NCBI RefSeq assembly: GCF_034321785.1
Contig: NZ_JAXLPB010000005.1
Location: 186,001 to 250,000, forward strand
DNA length: 64,000 nt
Origin: Fulvimarina uroteuthidis
GTDB taxonomy: Bacteria > Pseudomonadota > Alphaproteobacteria > Rhizobiales > Rhizobiaceae
Direction: 5' to 3'
Shown: in pieces, positions 24,637 through 35,564 of the stretch
Numbering within the stretch: the stretch's first letter is position 1
Layout: each line of letters begins with the position of its first letter
The notes under the pieces: generated by a model
What the model was told of the DNA's origin: nothing
Seen by the model: the letters and a program-made list of their open reading frames with translations, nothing else
Database searches by the model: none
Program-made: the position numbers and the translations under genes

Positions 24637-24658
24637 AGGGGCCGGTTTTCCGGCCCCT
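24637..24658 (+). terminator. Hairpin after hupE, probable terminator
   Basis: Arms aggggccgg (24637-24645) and ccggcccct (24650-24658) with a four-base T loop, eight bases after the hupE stop. There is no T run after the stem, so termination may be weak or the hairpin may stabilise the mRNA end. Confidence 0.6.
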
Positions 24659-24794
24659 GATCCCTGCGAGGCGGTTTCCGCTTCGATCCGGCAGCGGTCC
24701 TGCGACCTGCGCGCCCTTCGATAATCGACCTTGCGACCTTGTAGGCCGTGCGCGAACGTGAATCAGTCGCCCGGAATCTTGCCGCGGAACGCCG

Positions 24795-25052
24795 TCAGTC
24801 CGCGCTCGGCAGTCGGCGCATGGTGAATTCGACGGCATCCCCATCGACCACCCGCCAGCTCTCGACCTGCGTCCAGTAAGCGGCTTTCGGATAGCGGTCG
24901 AACCATTCGCGCGCCTTGGTGCGGGCCTCATCCCTCGGCAGGACATAGGTTTCGCGGACGAATTCGCCCGACTGGTCGCCGCCGGTCGCGCGCGTACGAT
25001 GCAGCTGCCGGCGCAGTCCGTTCAGCGGCGGGTCGAATTGGCCGGGCATCAT
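24795..25052 (-). CDS. Conserved small protein of unknown function
   Basis: An 85-residue soluble protein, divergent from hemF. The ATG at 25052 is chosen because GAAGGA lies ten bases upstream; the open frame extends further but without similarity. The C-terminal half, with VRETYVLPRDEAR, REWFDRYPKAAYWT and a VESWR motif, resembles short uncharacterised proteins often found beside hemF in Hyphomicrobiales. No cysteines, signal peptide or membrane span. Function unknown. Confidence 0.72.
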   Translation of the reverse strand: MMPGQFDPPLNGLRRQLHRTRATGGDQSGEFVRETYVLPRDEARTKAREWFDRYPKAAYWTQVESWRVVDGDAVEFTMRRLPSAD

Positions 25053-25303
25053 CGCGCTCGCATGTCCTTCACTTGGCAAAAAATGTGGATCGGCAGATTT
25101 TCCACATGTCCTATCTAGCGTGCGCTCGACATGATTGCGAATCGGTAAACGGGTGATGGCGCACCCTGGGCGGAAAGGCTCCGCAAGCGGTTGAAAGCCG
25201 GCCATTCCATCAAGTTTTCATTGCCAGAGCGGCAGGCAACCGCCATACCGAAGATGATACACCGATCTCCCGGAGATCGCGGCAGACGAGAAAGCGTGAG
25301 CAT

Positions 25304-26212
25304 ATGGAACGGCCGAACCTGCCCGAGGGGCTGCCGGAGAACATCGAGACGAAGAAGGCCACCGCCCAGGCCTGGTTCGAAGCCCTGCGCGATCGCATCT
25401 GCGCAGTCTTCGAGGACCTCGAAAAGGCCCATGGCGCCGAAACCGGTCTGGAGCCGGGGCAGTTCAAGCGCACCGAGTGGAGCCGCGAGAACGATGGCGG
25501 CGGCGGCCTGATGTCGATGATGCACGGGCGCGTCTTCGAAAAGGTGGGCGTCCATACCTCGACCGTCCATGGCGAATTTTCCGAGGAATTCCGCAAGAAC
25601 ATTCCGGGGGCCGAAGACGATCCGCGCTTCTGGGCTTCGGGCATCTCGCTGATTGCCCATCTGCGCAATCCCAACGTGCCGGCAGTTCACATGAACACCC
25701 GCATGGTCGTCACCACGCGGCAATGGTTCGGCGGCGGGGCCGACCTGACCCCGACGCTGGAGCGCAGGCGCACGCAGGACGATGCCGACACGCGCGCCTT
25801 CCACAAGGCGCTGCAGTTCGTCTGCGACCGTCATTCCAAGGTCGCCGACTACCGCCGCTACAAGGCGTGGTGCGACGAATATTTCTACATTCCCCATCGC
25901 GAGGAAACCCGCGGCGTCGGCGGAATCTTCTACGATTACCTGCACTCGTCCAACGAGAACGGCGGCTGGGATGCCGATTTCGCGTTCACACGCGATGTCG
26001 GCAAGGCCTTCATCGTCGTCTACCCGCACATCGTCAAGCAGAACGTCGACCTGCCCTTCACGGACGAAGACCGCGAGGAGCAACTGATCAAGCGCGGCCG
26101 CTATGTCGAATACAACCTGCTCTACGATCGCGGCACGCTTTTTGGTCTGAAGACCGGCGGCAACGTCCAGTCGATTCTCTCGTCCATGCCGCCCGTGGTG
26201 AAATGGCCCTGA
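25304..26212 (+). CDS. hemF: Oxygen-dependent coproporphyrinogen III oxidase
   Basis: A 302-residue cytoplasmic enzyme, the normal length. Recognisable blocks are HMNTRM, WFGGGADLTPT, WCDEYFYIPHR, FYDYL and near the C-terminus RYVEYNLLYDRGT. It converts coproporphyrinogen III to protoporphyrinogen IX with oxygen, in haem synthesis. Presence of this aerobic form fits an oxygen-respiring host. The gene is a single unit with an AT-richer, promoter-like region after it leading to the next small gene. Confidence 0.97.
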   Translation: MERPNLPEGLPENIETKKATAQAWFEALRDRICAVFEDLEKAHGAETGLEPGQFKRTEWSRENDGGGGLMSMMHGRVFEKVGVHTSTVHGEFSEEFRKNIPGAEDDPRFWASGISLIAHLRNPNVPAVHMNTRMVVTTRQWFGGGADLTPTLERRRTQDDADTRAFHKALQFVCDRHSKVADYRRYKAWCDEYFYIPHREETRGVGGIFYDYLHSSNENGGWDADFAFTRDVGKAFIVVYPHIVKQNVDLPFTDEDREEQLIKRGRYVEYNLLYDRGTLFGLKTGGNVQSILSSMPPVVKWP

Positions 26213-26399
26213 CGCCCCGCGGATCGCAGCCCGGACTTTCAAACACGCTTGCGTCAGAATCGGGTTCTTTGCCCGCTACGGTATTGACCGCGCTCTTTTT
26301 CTATAAGTTAATAAGACATTCACAGACTGAAAGGGAACGACGGAAGCATCTGAAGCGTTATGCCTTTTCCTATTGGTTGATACATCTGGGAGGATGAAC

Positions 26400-26597
26400 A
26401 TGTATGAATTGGACTGCTCGGGAATTATTCCTGGATGCGCGCGAGTCATTCGGGCCGACAGCGAATCCGAAGTGTTCCGACGCGCCGTGATTCAGGCGGA
26501 ACGCATGGGTTACAACCGGGTGCCGACGACGATGCTCGATCGGTTTCGCCATGAGATGATTGACGTCGATTCCGAGGCGACGAAGCTCGCGGGCTAG
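26400..26597 (+). CDS. DUF1059-like small protein
   Basis: A 65-residue protein. The start at 26400 is picked over ATG 26394 because GGGAGG (26388-26393) is correctly spaced only for the second ATG. DCSGIIPGCARVIRA and the following EVFRRAVIQAERMG match the DUF1059 pattern of small proteins with two conserved cysteines that may bind a metal. Function unknown. A strong terminator follows. The region upstream (26280-26370) is notably AT-rich compared with its surroundings and probably contains the promoter. Confidence 0.75.
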   Translation: MYELDCSGIIPGCARVIRADSESEVFRRAVIQAERMGYNRVPTTMLDRFRHEMIDVDSEATKLAG

Positions 26598-26655
26598 GCC
26601 GGAGCTTTCCGTCCTGCCGACGGCACGAACAGGACCCAGACGCACCGAATGATCA

Positions 26656-26687
26656 GGCGGCATGTCGCACGACATGCCGCTCTTTTT
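26656..26687 (+). terminator. Rho-independent terminator after the DUF1059 gene
   Basis: Ten-base arms gcggcatgtc (26657-26666) and gacatgccgc (26671-26680), loop gcac, followed by TCTTTTT. It lies about 60 bases after the stop and faces the convergent phosphatase gene. Confidence 0.9.
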
Positions 26688-26717
26688 GTCTGTGGACGTC
26701 AGCGCGACCGCTGCCGG

Positions 26718-27560
26718 TCAGGACAGCGGGCGCTCGATGCCGAGGATCTTGGTCGTCACGGACCGGTGGGTTTGCCGACTGCAGGCGCTGACGAGAACGC
26801 CGTGGTGGCGCGACGGGTGGTACGGTTCGCCATCGGCGAACGCGACGTGCCCCCCGGCCTCGGACACGAGCAGCGTTCCCGGTGCATGGTCCCAGGGCAT
26901 GACCTGGCCATACAGGTTGAAATGGCATCCGCCGGTCGCCAGCATGCGGTATTCGTGACCGGAATTGCGATAGTTCGCAACGACCCTCACCTGATCGAGA
27001 CGTCTGAACAGAGCCGATCGCGCTTTCGGCTCGAAATAGGTCGACGACACGATCCCGATCGATTCGTCGAGCGGTACCGGCCAGTTGACCCGGGTCTTGC
27101 GGCTGTCGCCATTGGCCAGCAGCCAGTAGGTGCCGCCCCCCTTCTCGGCGCGCACGGTATCGCCGGTGACCGGATCGTGGACGACCGCGCTGACCACCTC
27201 TCCCTTGACCGTCACCGCCGCCATCACCGAAAACATCGCGATGCCCGCCGCGAAATTGGACGTTCCGTCGATCGGATCGACGATGACCGCGACATCTGCG
27301 TCCGCGATCTTGTCCAGAAGGCTGCGGTCCTTCGCGGTGCTCTCCTCGCCGACGAACAGGATCCCCGAGGACAGCCTGTCGATCTCCGTCTTGATGAAGC
27401 GTTCCGCCGCCTCGTCGGCCTCGGTCACCAGGTCGATCGCCGAACTCTTCTCGCGCACCGCGCCGTCCTCGAGATTTCGGAAAGAGGGCATGATCGTCTC
27501 GGCACCGGCGCGCTTCAGAATTTCGGTCAGTCGATCGAGATCGATGGGATTGTCAGCCAA
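26718..27560 (-). CDS. Inositol monophosphatase family protein
   Basis: A 280-residue Li-sensitive-type phosphatase. Metal-binding motifs are GEES, DPIDGTSNF and WDHAPGTLLVSEAGG. Members dephosphorylate inositol phosphates, histidinol phosphate, fructose-1,6-bisphosphate or 3'-phosphoadenosine nucleotides; the sequence does not decide which. The start is a TTG at 27560 with GAGGAG nine bases upstream, located inside the end of ttcA region, so the two genes are tightly coupled: six bases separate them. A second family member, the HisN-like protein at 54.3-55.1 kb, is quite different. Confidence 0.88.
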   Translation of the reverse strand: MADNPIDLDRLTEILKRAGAETIMPSFRNLEDGAVREKSSAIDLVTEADEAAERFIKTEIDRLSSGILFVGEESTAKDRSLLDKIADADVAVIVDPIDGTSNFAAGIAMFSVMAAVTVKGEVVSAVVHDPVTGDTVRAEKGGGTYWLLANGDSRKTRVNWPVPLDESIGIVSSTYFEPKARSALFRRLDQVRVVANYRNSGHEYRMLATGGCHFNLYGQVMPWDHAPGTLLVSEAGGHVAFADGEPYHPSRHHGVLVSACSRQTHRSVTTKILGIERPLS

Positions 27561-27566
27561 GTCGGG

Positions 27567-28469
27567 TCACTCCTCGTGCATTTGGTTCGATGGCATCAGG
27601 CCGGCGAAGTCGAACAGGGACGGATCGAGCAGATGGGAAGGCTTCGCATGGGCGAGCGCCCGCATCATCACCGCCTTGCGGCCCGGAAACCGCGTCTCCA
27701 GATCGCTCAGCATCGCTTTCGTCACGTTGCGCTGCAGGCCATCCTGGCTTCCACATAGATCGCAGGGAATGATTGGAAACGCCATGGCTTGCGCAAAACG
27801 CGCCAGATCCTCCTCCGCCGAATTGATCAGCGGCCGCAATACGAGAAGGTCGCCTTCGTCGTTCAGCAGCTTTGCCGGCATCGCCGAAAGCCGCCCGCCG
27901 TGGAACAGGTTCATGAAGAACGTTTCGAGACAATCGTCGCGATGGTGCCCGAGCACGAGGGCTTCGCAGCCTTCCTCGCGCGCGATCCGGTAGAGATTGC
28001 CTCGTCTGAGGCGCGAGCACAGCGCGCAATAGGTGGCGGTCTCCGGCACTTTCTCTGTCACGATCGAATAGGTGTCGCGATATTCGATGCGATAGGCGAT
28101 CCCGAAACGCGACAGCCATTCCGGCAGGATGTGCTTGGGAAAGTTCGGCTGGCCCTGATCGAGATTGCAGGCCAGAATGTCCACCGGCAGGAGCCCGCGC
28201 CATTTCAGATCGTGCAGGATCGCCAGGAGGCCGTAGGAATCCTTGCCTCCCGACACCCCGACCAGCCAGCGCGCCCCCGGTCGCGCCATGGCGTTGGCGG
28301 CGATCGTCTCGCGCACTTCGCGCAGCAGGCGCTTGCGGAGCTTCTTGAAGGAGACGGACGAGGGCGCACCGGCAAACAGAGGATGCGCACCGGCATCGGT
28401 GTCCGACTCCCCATCGGGATCGAACCCGGTCACCGGGTTCGCGTCTTTCGCGGCTCTGTCCTCAAGCAT
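27567..28469 (-). CDS. ttcA: tRNA 2-thiocytidine(32) synthetase TtcA
   Basis: A 300-residue PP-loop ATPase. It has the SGGKDS loop and two CxxC motifs, CALC and CDLC, that hold the 4Fe-4S cluster needed to thiolate cytidine 32 of tRNA, plus GHHRDDCLETF. The N-terminal 40 residues are low-complexity and variable. Possible Shine-Dalgarno AAAGGAC is about 11 bases before the ATG. It leads a two-gene unit with the inositol-phosphatase-family gene. Confidence 0.95.
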   Translation of the reverse strand: MLEDRAAKDANPVTGFDPDGESDTDAGAHPLFAGAPSSVSFKKLRKRLLREVRETIAANAMARPGARWLVGVSGGKDSYGLLAILHDLKWRGLLPVDILACNLDQGQPNFPKHILPEWLSRFGIAYRIEYRDTYSIVTEKVPETATYCALCSRLRRGNLYRIAREEGCEALVLGHHRDDCLETFFMNLFHGGRLSAMPAKLLNDEGDLLVLRPLINSAEEDLARFAQAMAFPIIPCDLCGSQDGLQRNVTKAMLSDLETRFPGRKAVMMRALAHAKPSHLLDPSLFDFAGLMPSNQMHEE

Positions 28470-28552
28470 CGGGCTCGGGTCCTTTTTTGCGATTGGCGAT
28501 CGTCTTATCCTATCGGCGCCGGTCTCGAAATCGCCCCCGGAGCCCCCGCGAC

Positions 28553-28582
28553 GAAAAAAGGCCGCCCCGGGGGACGGCCTTC
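28553..28582 (-). terminator. Rho-independent terminator of rpsD
   Basis: Read leftward, AAGGCCGTCCCC pairs with GGGGCGGCCTT and is followed by a T run (the A run at 28553-28558 on the plus strand). It lies just 30 bases beyond the rpsD stop. Confidence 0.93.
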
Positions 28583-28611
28583 CGATAATGCGTGCGGCGG
28601 ATCGAGATCGA

Positions 28612-29229
28612 TCAGCGCGAATAGAACTCGACGACGAGGTTCGGTTCCATCTGGACCGGATACGGCACGTCGTGCAGGCCCGGAACCGTCTGGAACGTCA
28701 CGACCATCTTGTTATGATCGACGACGAGGTACTCAGGCACGTCACGCTCGGCGAGGCCGATCGATTCGAGGACGATCGCCAGCTGCTTGGACTTTTCGCG
28801 GACCTCGATCACGTCGCCCGGCTTGCACCGGTAGGACTGGATGTTGGTGCGAACGCCGTTGACGTTGACGTGGCCGTGATTGACGAACTGACGCGCGGCA
28901 AACACGGTCGGCACGAACTTGGCGCGATAGACGATCGCGTCGAGGCGGCTTTCCAAGAGGCCGATCAGGTTCTCGGAGGTATCGCCCTTGCGGCGGGCCG
29001 CTTCGGCGTAGATGCCGCGGAACTGCTTCTCGCGGATGTCGCCGTAATAACCCTTGAGCTTCTGCTTGGCGCGCAGCTGCACGCCGAAGTCGCTCATCTT
29101 GCCCTTGCGGCGCTGGCCGTGCTGGCCGGGGCCGTACTGACGGCGGTTCACCGGAGACTTGGGACGCCCCCAGATGTTTTCGCCCATGCGGCGATCGATC
29201 TTGTACTTCGCAGATGTGCGCTTTGTCAT
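28612..29229 (-). CDS. rpsD: 30S ribosomal protein S4
   Basis: A 205-residue protein with the typical S4 N-terminus (RRMGENIW, RRQYGPGQHGQRR) and the S4 RNA-binding domain near the middle (ESRLDAIVYRAKF, RQFVNHGHVNVNG). AAAGGAA precedes the ATG by five bases. It binds 16S rRNA early in assembly. As usual in alphaproteobacteria the gene stands outside the alpha operon, as a single unit with its own terminator. Confidence 0.98.
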   Translation of the reverse strand: MTKRTSAKYKIDRRMGENIWGRPKSPVNRRQYGPGQHGQRRKGKMSDFGVQLRAKQKLKGYYGDIREKQFRGIYAEAARRKGDTSENLIGLLESRLDAIVYRAKFVPTVFAARQFVNHGHVNVNGVRTNIQSYRCKPGDVIEVREKSKQLAIVLESIGLAERDVPEYLVVDHNKMVVTFQTVPGLHDVPYPVQMEPNLVVEFYSR

Positions 29230-29466
29230 CGCATTTCCTTTGACAAATAAAGAAGCCCGGTTGCTCGCGCCGCCGGGCGTTCAAGGAAACGCGCCCTCCT
29301 CTGCTCTCCTCCGTGGGAAAAGCCGACAGGGCCTGCGAACAGCAAATTCGCTTCAGGCCCACGGGACACGTTGATTTACCGCGCCGGCCTTGAAACCGGA
29401 ACGATGGGCGTTGCTAACCGAGAGTGACCGCCGGGTCAAGCCGAGCGCGCCCCGGAGCGGGGTGGA

Positions 29467-30303
29467 TCAGATCATGGCGAGGGGTTTTTCGCGGTCCGGC
29501 GGGGGAAACGCCGCATCGAGGGCACGCAGATCCGCGGACGTCAACGCAATATCGGCCGCGCCCGCGTTCTCGCGCACATGCTCGGGCGAGGACGCCTTGA
29601 CCAGCGTGCACAGGCTGGGCTGGCGCAAGGCGAAGGCCAGCGCGATCTGGGCGGGCGTCGCACCGTGGCGCGCGGCGATCTCGCCCAAGACCGGATTCGT
29701 GCGCAGCGTTCCGCTTTCGCCGAGAGGCGTATAGGCCATGACGCCGATCCCCCGGCTACGCATCCAGTCGAGAAATCTGAACTCAATGCCGCGCTCTTCG
29801 AGACTGTAGTAAAGCTGATTGATCACGGGAGCGAGACCGTCGTCGAGGTCGAAGCCGGTCTCGATATCGTTCCGATCGAGATTGGAAACGCCCCAATTCC
29901 GGATCTTTCCGTCCTCCTTCAGCCGTTCGAACGCACGAACGGTCTCGGACACAGGCTCCGAACCGCTCCAGTGGAGAAGATAGAGATCGAGCCGATCGGT
30001 GCCGAGCCGTTCGAGGGACCGCTCGCAGGCCGCGATCGTGCCGCGATAGGACGCGTTGGACGGCAGCACCTTCGAGACGAGACAGACGTCGTCCCGCACT
30101 GGTGCGATGGCTTCGCCCACCAAACTCTCCGATCGGCCGGAACCGTACATCTCGGCGGTGTCGATGGTGGTCATGCCAAGGTCGACGCCGAGGCGCAAAG
30201 CGGCGATCTCGCTCTCGCGGCGACGCTCGTCCTCGCCCATTCGCCACGTCCCCTGCCCCAGTACGGACATTGTCAGCCCATCGGCAAATTCGACTGTTCT
30301 CAT
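29467..30303 (-). CDS. Aldo/keto reductase
   Basis: A 278-residue NADPH-dependent (beta/alpha)8-barrel oxidoreductase. The catalytic tetrad is visible: Asp and Tyr in TTIDTAEMYGSG, Lys in VSKVLPS and His in LLHWSGS. The ATG at 30303 gives the usual N-terminus; the open frame continues upstream without similarity. It resembles AKR5/DkgA-like and other small-carbonyl reductases; substrate unknown. It lies between rpsD and clpB as a separate minus-strand unit, after the clpB terminator. Confidence 0.88.
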   Translation of the reverse strand: MRTVEFADGLTMSVLGQGTWRMGEDERRRESEIAALRLGVDLGMTTIDTAEMYGSGRSESLVGEAIAPVRDDVCLVSKVLPSNASYRGTIAACERSLERLGTDRLDLYLLHWSGSEPVSETVRAFERLKEDGKIRNWGVSNLDRNDIETGFDLDDGLAPVINQLYYSLEERGIEFRFLDWMRSRGIGVMAYTPLGESGTLRTNPVLGEIAARHGATPAQIALAFALRQPSLCTLVKASSPEHVRENAGAADIALTSADLRALDAAFPPPDREKPLAMI

Positions 30304-30436
30304 GATGTTTTCGTCCCAGACGTTTCGTTGCGTTTCATGCCCGACGACCAGCGGCGGTCCATCCGGCAAAGTCTCGTCGAATGTTCTTCATCCCGAACCC
30401 TCAACGCCCGATGGGGAGAGGCGGGGCCCCACTGCG

Positions 30437-30462
30437 GAAAAGGCGGCTTTCGCCGCCTTTTC
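30437..30462 (-). terminator. Terminator hairpin after clpB
   Basis: Ten-base arms gaaaaggcgg (30437-30446) and ccgccttttc (30453-30462) form a hairpin whose 3' arm ends in T residues in either direction. It lies 24 bases beyond the clpB stop. Confidence 0.85.
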
Positions 30463-30485
30463 AAGCATGACGTTCGAACGTTGGT

Positions 30486-33104
<2,619 letters not shown>

Positions 33105-33254
33105 CGATCGTCTCCCTTATCGACCCGGCCCTGCGAGAGGCACTGCTCGATCATGTTTCGGAAGCGCGGCCCCCTGATCGTCTCGGCAAGCCGCCCTCGA
33201 AACATATGGATATTCCGCCTTGGCGATTAAAGCAGATCCTGGCCGCCCGGACAC

Positions 33255-33282
33255 AAAAAAGCGGGCTCCCCAAGGAGCCCGC
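33255..33282 (-). terminator. Rho-independent terminator of the small membrane protein gene
   Basis: Nine-base arms gcgggctcc (33261-33269) and ggagcccgc (33274-33282) with a T run when read leftward (A run 33255-33260 on plus). It ends the transcript of the gene at 33312-33692. Confidence 0.93.
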
Positions 33283-33311
33283 CTACACCTTTCAGCGCCG
33301 AGTTTCGCCGG

Positions 33312-33692
33312 TCAGCCCCGGCGGAACGCCCGTCTTGCCTGCAGCGGATCGGCCGCGAGCGCCGCAAACACCAGAACGGCGACGACCGCGTAGACCAGAT
33401 TGAAGCCGAGCAACATGCTCCACGGCGCATCGGCGCCTCCGAACACGAACTTGGTCAGGACCGCGGCGACCACGTCGCACCAGACAATGCCGACCAAGAT
33501 TGCCCAGCCCATCGACATGCTGAGGAAGAAGGCCGGCAGCACGACGGCAATCGCGATCGATACGCCGTGCTTGCCGGGATCCGTCACGAAGGCGGCGAAA
33601 TCTCCGCCGGCGATGAGGGCGACTGCCGCCCCGGTTGCGATGCAGCCCAGAATGCCCCCGAGGACGATTCCAAGAATGATACGTAGCGTCAA
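33312..33692 (-). CDS. Small integral membrane protein of unknown function
   Basis: A 126-residue protein with four predicted membrane spans (about 3-29, 45-63, 67-90 and 95-116), a glycine-rich first span and an Arg-rich C-terminal tail. The start is inferred to be TTG at 33692, because GGGAGGAG lies about six bases upstream of it, and there is no ATG nearby; the open frame extends to 33731 with an Arg-rich stretch unlikely to be translated. A dedicated terminator follows. It is not recognisable as a known family. Confidence 0.7.
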   Translation of the reverse strand: MTLRIILGIVLGGILGCIATGAAVALIAGGDFAAFVTDPGKHGVSIAIAVVLPAFFLSMSMGWAILVGIVWCDVVAAVLTKFVFGGADAPWSMLLGFNLVYAVVAVLVFAALAADPLQARRAFRRG

Positions 33693-33932
33693 GTCAATCT
33701 CCTCCCGCAGCCGCGATCGGCTCCTCGGCACGGAGGACCGAAAAACGCGCGACGCACTCTCCTATCGCGTGACACCTACGAAGCGGATCGAGGATGTCAA
33801 TAATTCCCACGCGCAATGTCGCGGCCGCCGGCTCCCCCTCCCGCGGCGATGAACCGGTCGTCATCCGCTGGCCGCCAAGGTCCAGGTCGAATGACAGGCG
33901 GACGTTCCTCCGCCAGCCAGATCCGAACATGC

Positions 33933-33968
33933 GAAGGCCCGGAAATCGTACATGATTTCCGGGCCTTC
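33933..33968 (-). terminator. Long hairpin after the DUF4167 gene
   Basis: A perfect 15-bp stem, arms 33933-33947 and 33954-33968, loop gtacat, starting 15 bases beyond the DUF4167 stop. No strong T run follows in either direction, but the stem is exceptionally stable; it could end transcription or protect the mRNA. Confidence 0.75.
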
Positions 33969-33982
33969 AAGGTCACCGCTCT

Positions 33983-35191
33983 TCAGCCGTTGGATGCAAG
34001 GAGAAAGTCCGGCAACTTGTCCGGATCTTCGCCGGTCCGATCACCGTCCGCAGCACTCTCCTCGGCCTTGGCCTTGCGCGGGCGGCCGGGGCGCCGCTTC
34101 GGCGCCGGCGCGTCCGCATCGGCAACGCCGTCGGCCTGATCGGCAGGCTTCGCATCGGCGGACGGCTCGGACGCGTCGGCCTCGACCGCAGCCTTGCGCG
34201 GACGTCCGCGCTTGCGCGGCTTTGCATCCTCGACCGAATCCCGCTGGGCCGAGCCCGTCTCGGAATGGCCCTGAATGTCGGCAGATGCGGCCGTGTCCCG
34301 GACCGCCTCGTCGCCATTGTCGTCGCGGGCGCGGTTCGGCTCGTTCGCCACGTCGCGGTTGCCATGACGCGGAGCCTCGTCGCGGGCCGTCGCCTGATCG
34401 GCGATCACCGGCTGGGGGCCGGTGCCAGCCACAGGCTCGGCTTCGGCGACGGTCTCGCGGTCACGGCGCGGCCGGTCGTCGCGATTGTTCCGCTCGCGAT
34501 TGCCGTCGCGGTTGCGTCCCTCGCGATTGCGACGCTCGTTGCGATCGCCAGCCTCCCGGTCACGACGCTCATTGCTGCGGTCGCCGCGGTCCGGCCGATC
34601 GTTGCGCTCGCCGCGATCGTTGCGGTCATTACGCTCGCCCCGGTCGTTGCGCTCGCCCCGATCGTTGCGATCCATGCGATCGGTCCGTACCGGCCGGTCG
34701 CTGCGCTCGTTACGATCGTTGCGATCGGGCCGGTTGTTGCGGTCGCCCCCGCCATTGTTGTTCTGGCGATCCTGCCGATCGCCATTGCCATTGTTGTAGG
34801 AGTGGCCGTTGCCGCCATTGTCCGACTGCTGGTCGTTGCCGGCGTTGGTGGTTCCGAATTCGCGGCGGTCGAAACGATCATTGCCCGAATTGGCGTCGTC
34901 GTCATCGTCGTCATTGGTCTGGTCGCGATCGTCGCTCTGGTTCTGCCCCTGGGGCTGGGCCGAAGCGATAATGCGATAATAATGTTCGGCGTGCTGAAGG
35001 TAATTCTCCGCCATCACGCGATCGCCCGAAGCGGACGCATCGCGCGCCAGCTGGGCGTACTTGTCTGCAACGTGCTGGGCGTTCCCGCGGATCTTGACGT
35101 CAGGACCGTTCGACTCATAGCTCCTGGAAAGCGGGTTGGGACCCTTGCGTCCACGCCCGCGCATCCGGTTCTTCTGCTGTCCTGGCCTCAT
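33983..35191 (-). CDS. DUF4167 protein with Arg/Asp/Asn repeats and AT-hook-like motifs
   Basis: A 402-residue protein. Residues 1-79 are the DUF4167 domain, including KGPNPLSRSYESNGPDVKIRG and a helical AENYLQHAEHY part; this domain is confined to alphaproteobacteria. Residues 80-260 are low complexity, rich in Asn, Asp and Arg with repeats of the RNDRGE type. The C-terminal third is acidic and Ala-rich and holds two AT-hook-like cores, KRGRPRK and RRPGRPRK. No enzymatic motif. The start at 35191 is preferred because AGGA is seven bases upstream. Position next to prmC/prfA is typical. Its nature suggests RNA or DNA binding, but no function is established here. Confidence 0.9.
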   Translation of the reverse strand: MRPGQQKNRMRGRGRKGPNPLSRSYESNGPDVKIRGNAQHVADKYAQLARDASASGDRVMAENYLQHAEHYYRIIASAQPQGQNQSDDRDQTNDDDDDDANSGNDRFDRREFGTTNAGNDQQSDNGGNGHSYNNGNGDRQDRQNNNGGGDRNNRPDRNDRNERSDRPVRTDRMDRNDRGERNDRGERNDRNDRGERNDRPDRGDRSNERRDREAGDRNERRNREGRNRDGNRERNNRDDRPRRDRETVAEAEPVAGTGPQPVIADQATARDEAPRHGNRDVANEPNRARDDNGDEAVRDTAASADIQGHSETGSAQRDSVEDAKPRKRGRPRKAAVEADASEPSADAKPADQADGVADADAPAPKRRPGRPRKAKAEESAADGDRTGEDPDKLPDFLLASNG

Positions 35192-35564
35192 GTTCATCCT
35201 ACTTTTTACCAATGATCGCGCTATGGTCGATCATCATCCTTTTTAACGTGGGAGGGGCGCATGTGGCCCGAGCGTGCGGCTGCGTCAGGCGCACCGCGAT
35301 CCATCACTGTCTGATTCCGTCGATAAGCCGATCGCCAAAGGGGCAACTCGGCATCCGAGGCGCGCGATTTCCAGCGCTTCGAACGTCTCGCGCCTCGGGG
35401 ACGGGGCCCGGCGTGACGCAAGAAATACTTGGCCGATTCAGTTCGCTGTTCCATGGATCGTAATGGGGAAACGCCTCCCCGACAAGCCCTCCCACCCCCG
35501 ATTGCCAAGGGTTTTGCGCAACATTCGCGCGAAAACGTCCCAATTCGTGGATCCCGTGGGTTCC
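35192..35564. other. Intergenic region between the DUF4167 gene and prmC
   Basis: 373 bases between two leftward genes. The end next to DUF4167 (35195-35250) is AT-richer and probably its promoter. No structured RNA or ORF with a ribosome site was found; short plus-strand frames are not supported. Confidence 0.5.

Noticed and set aside
33105..33254. Possible RpoH (heat-shock) promoter upstream of clpB
   Set aside because: A CTTG element is present on the minus strand but no matching -10 at the right distance; not strong enough to call.
34265..35215. Plus-strand frame encoding a very hydrophobic protein that looks like a membrane protein
   Set aside because: It is the complement of the Arg/Asp/Asn repeats of the DUF4167 gene; the Val/Ala/Ile runs are a by-product of those codons.
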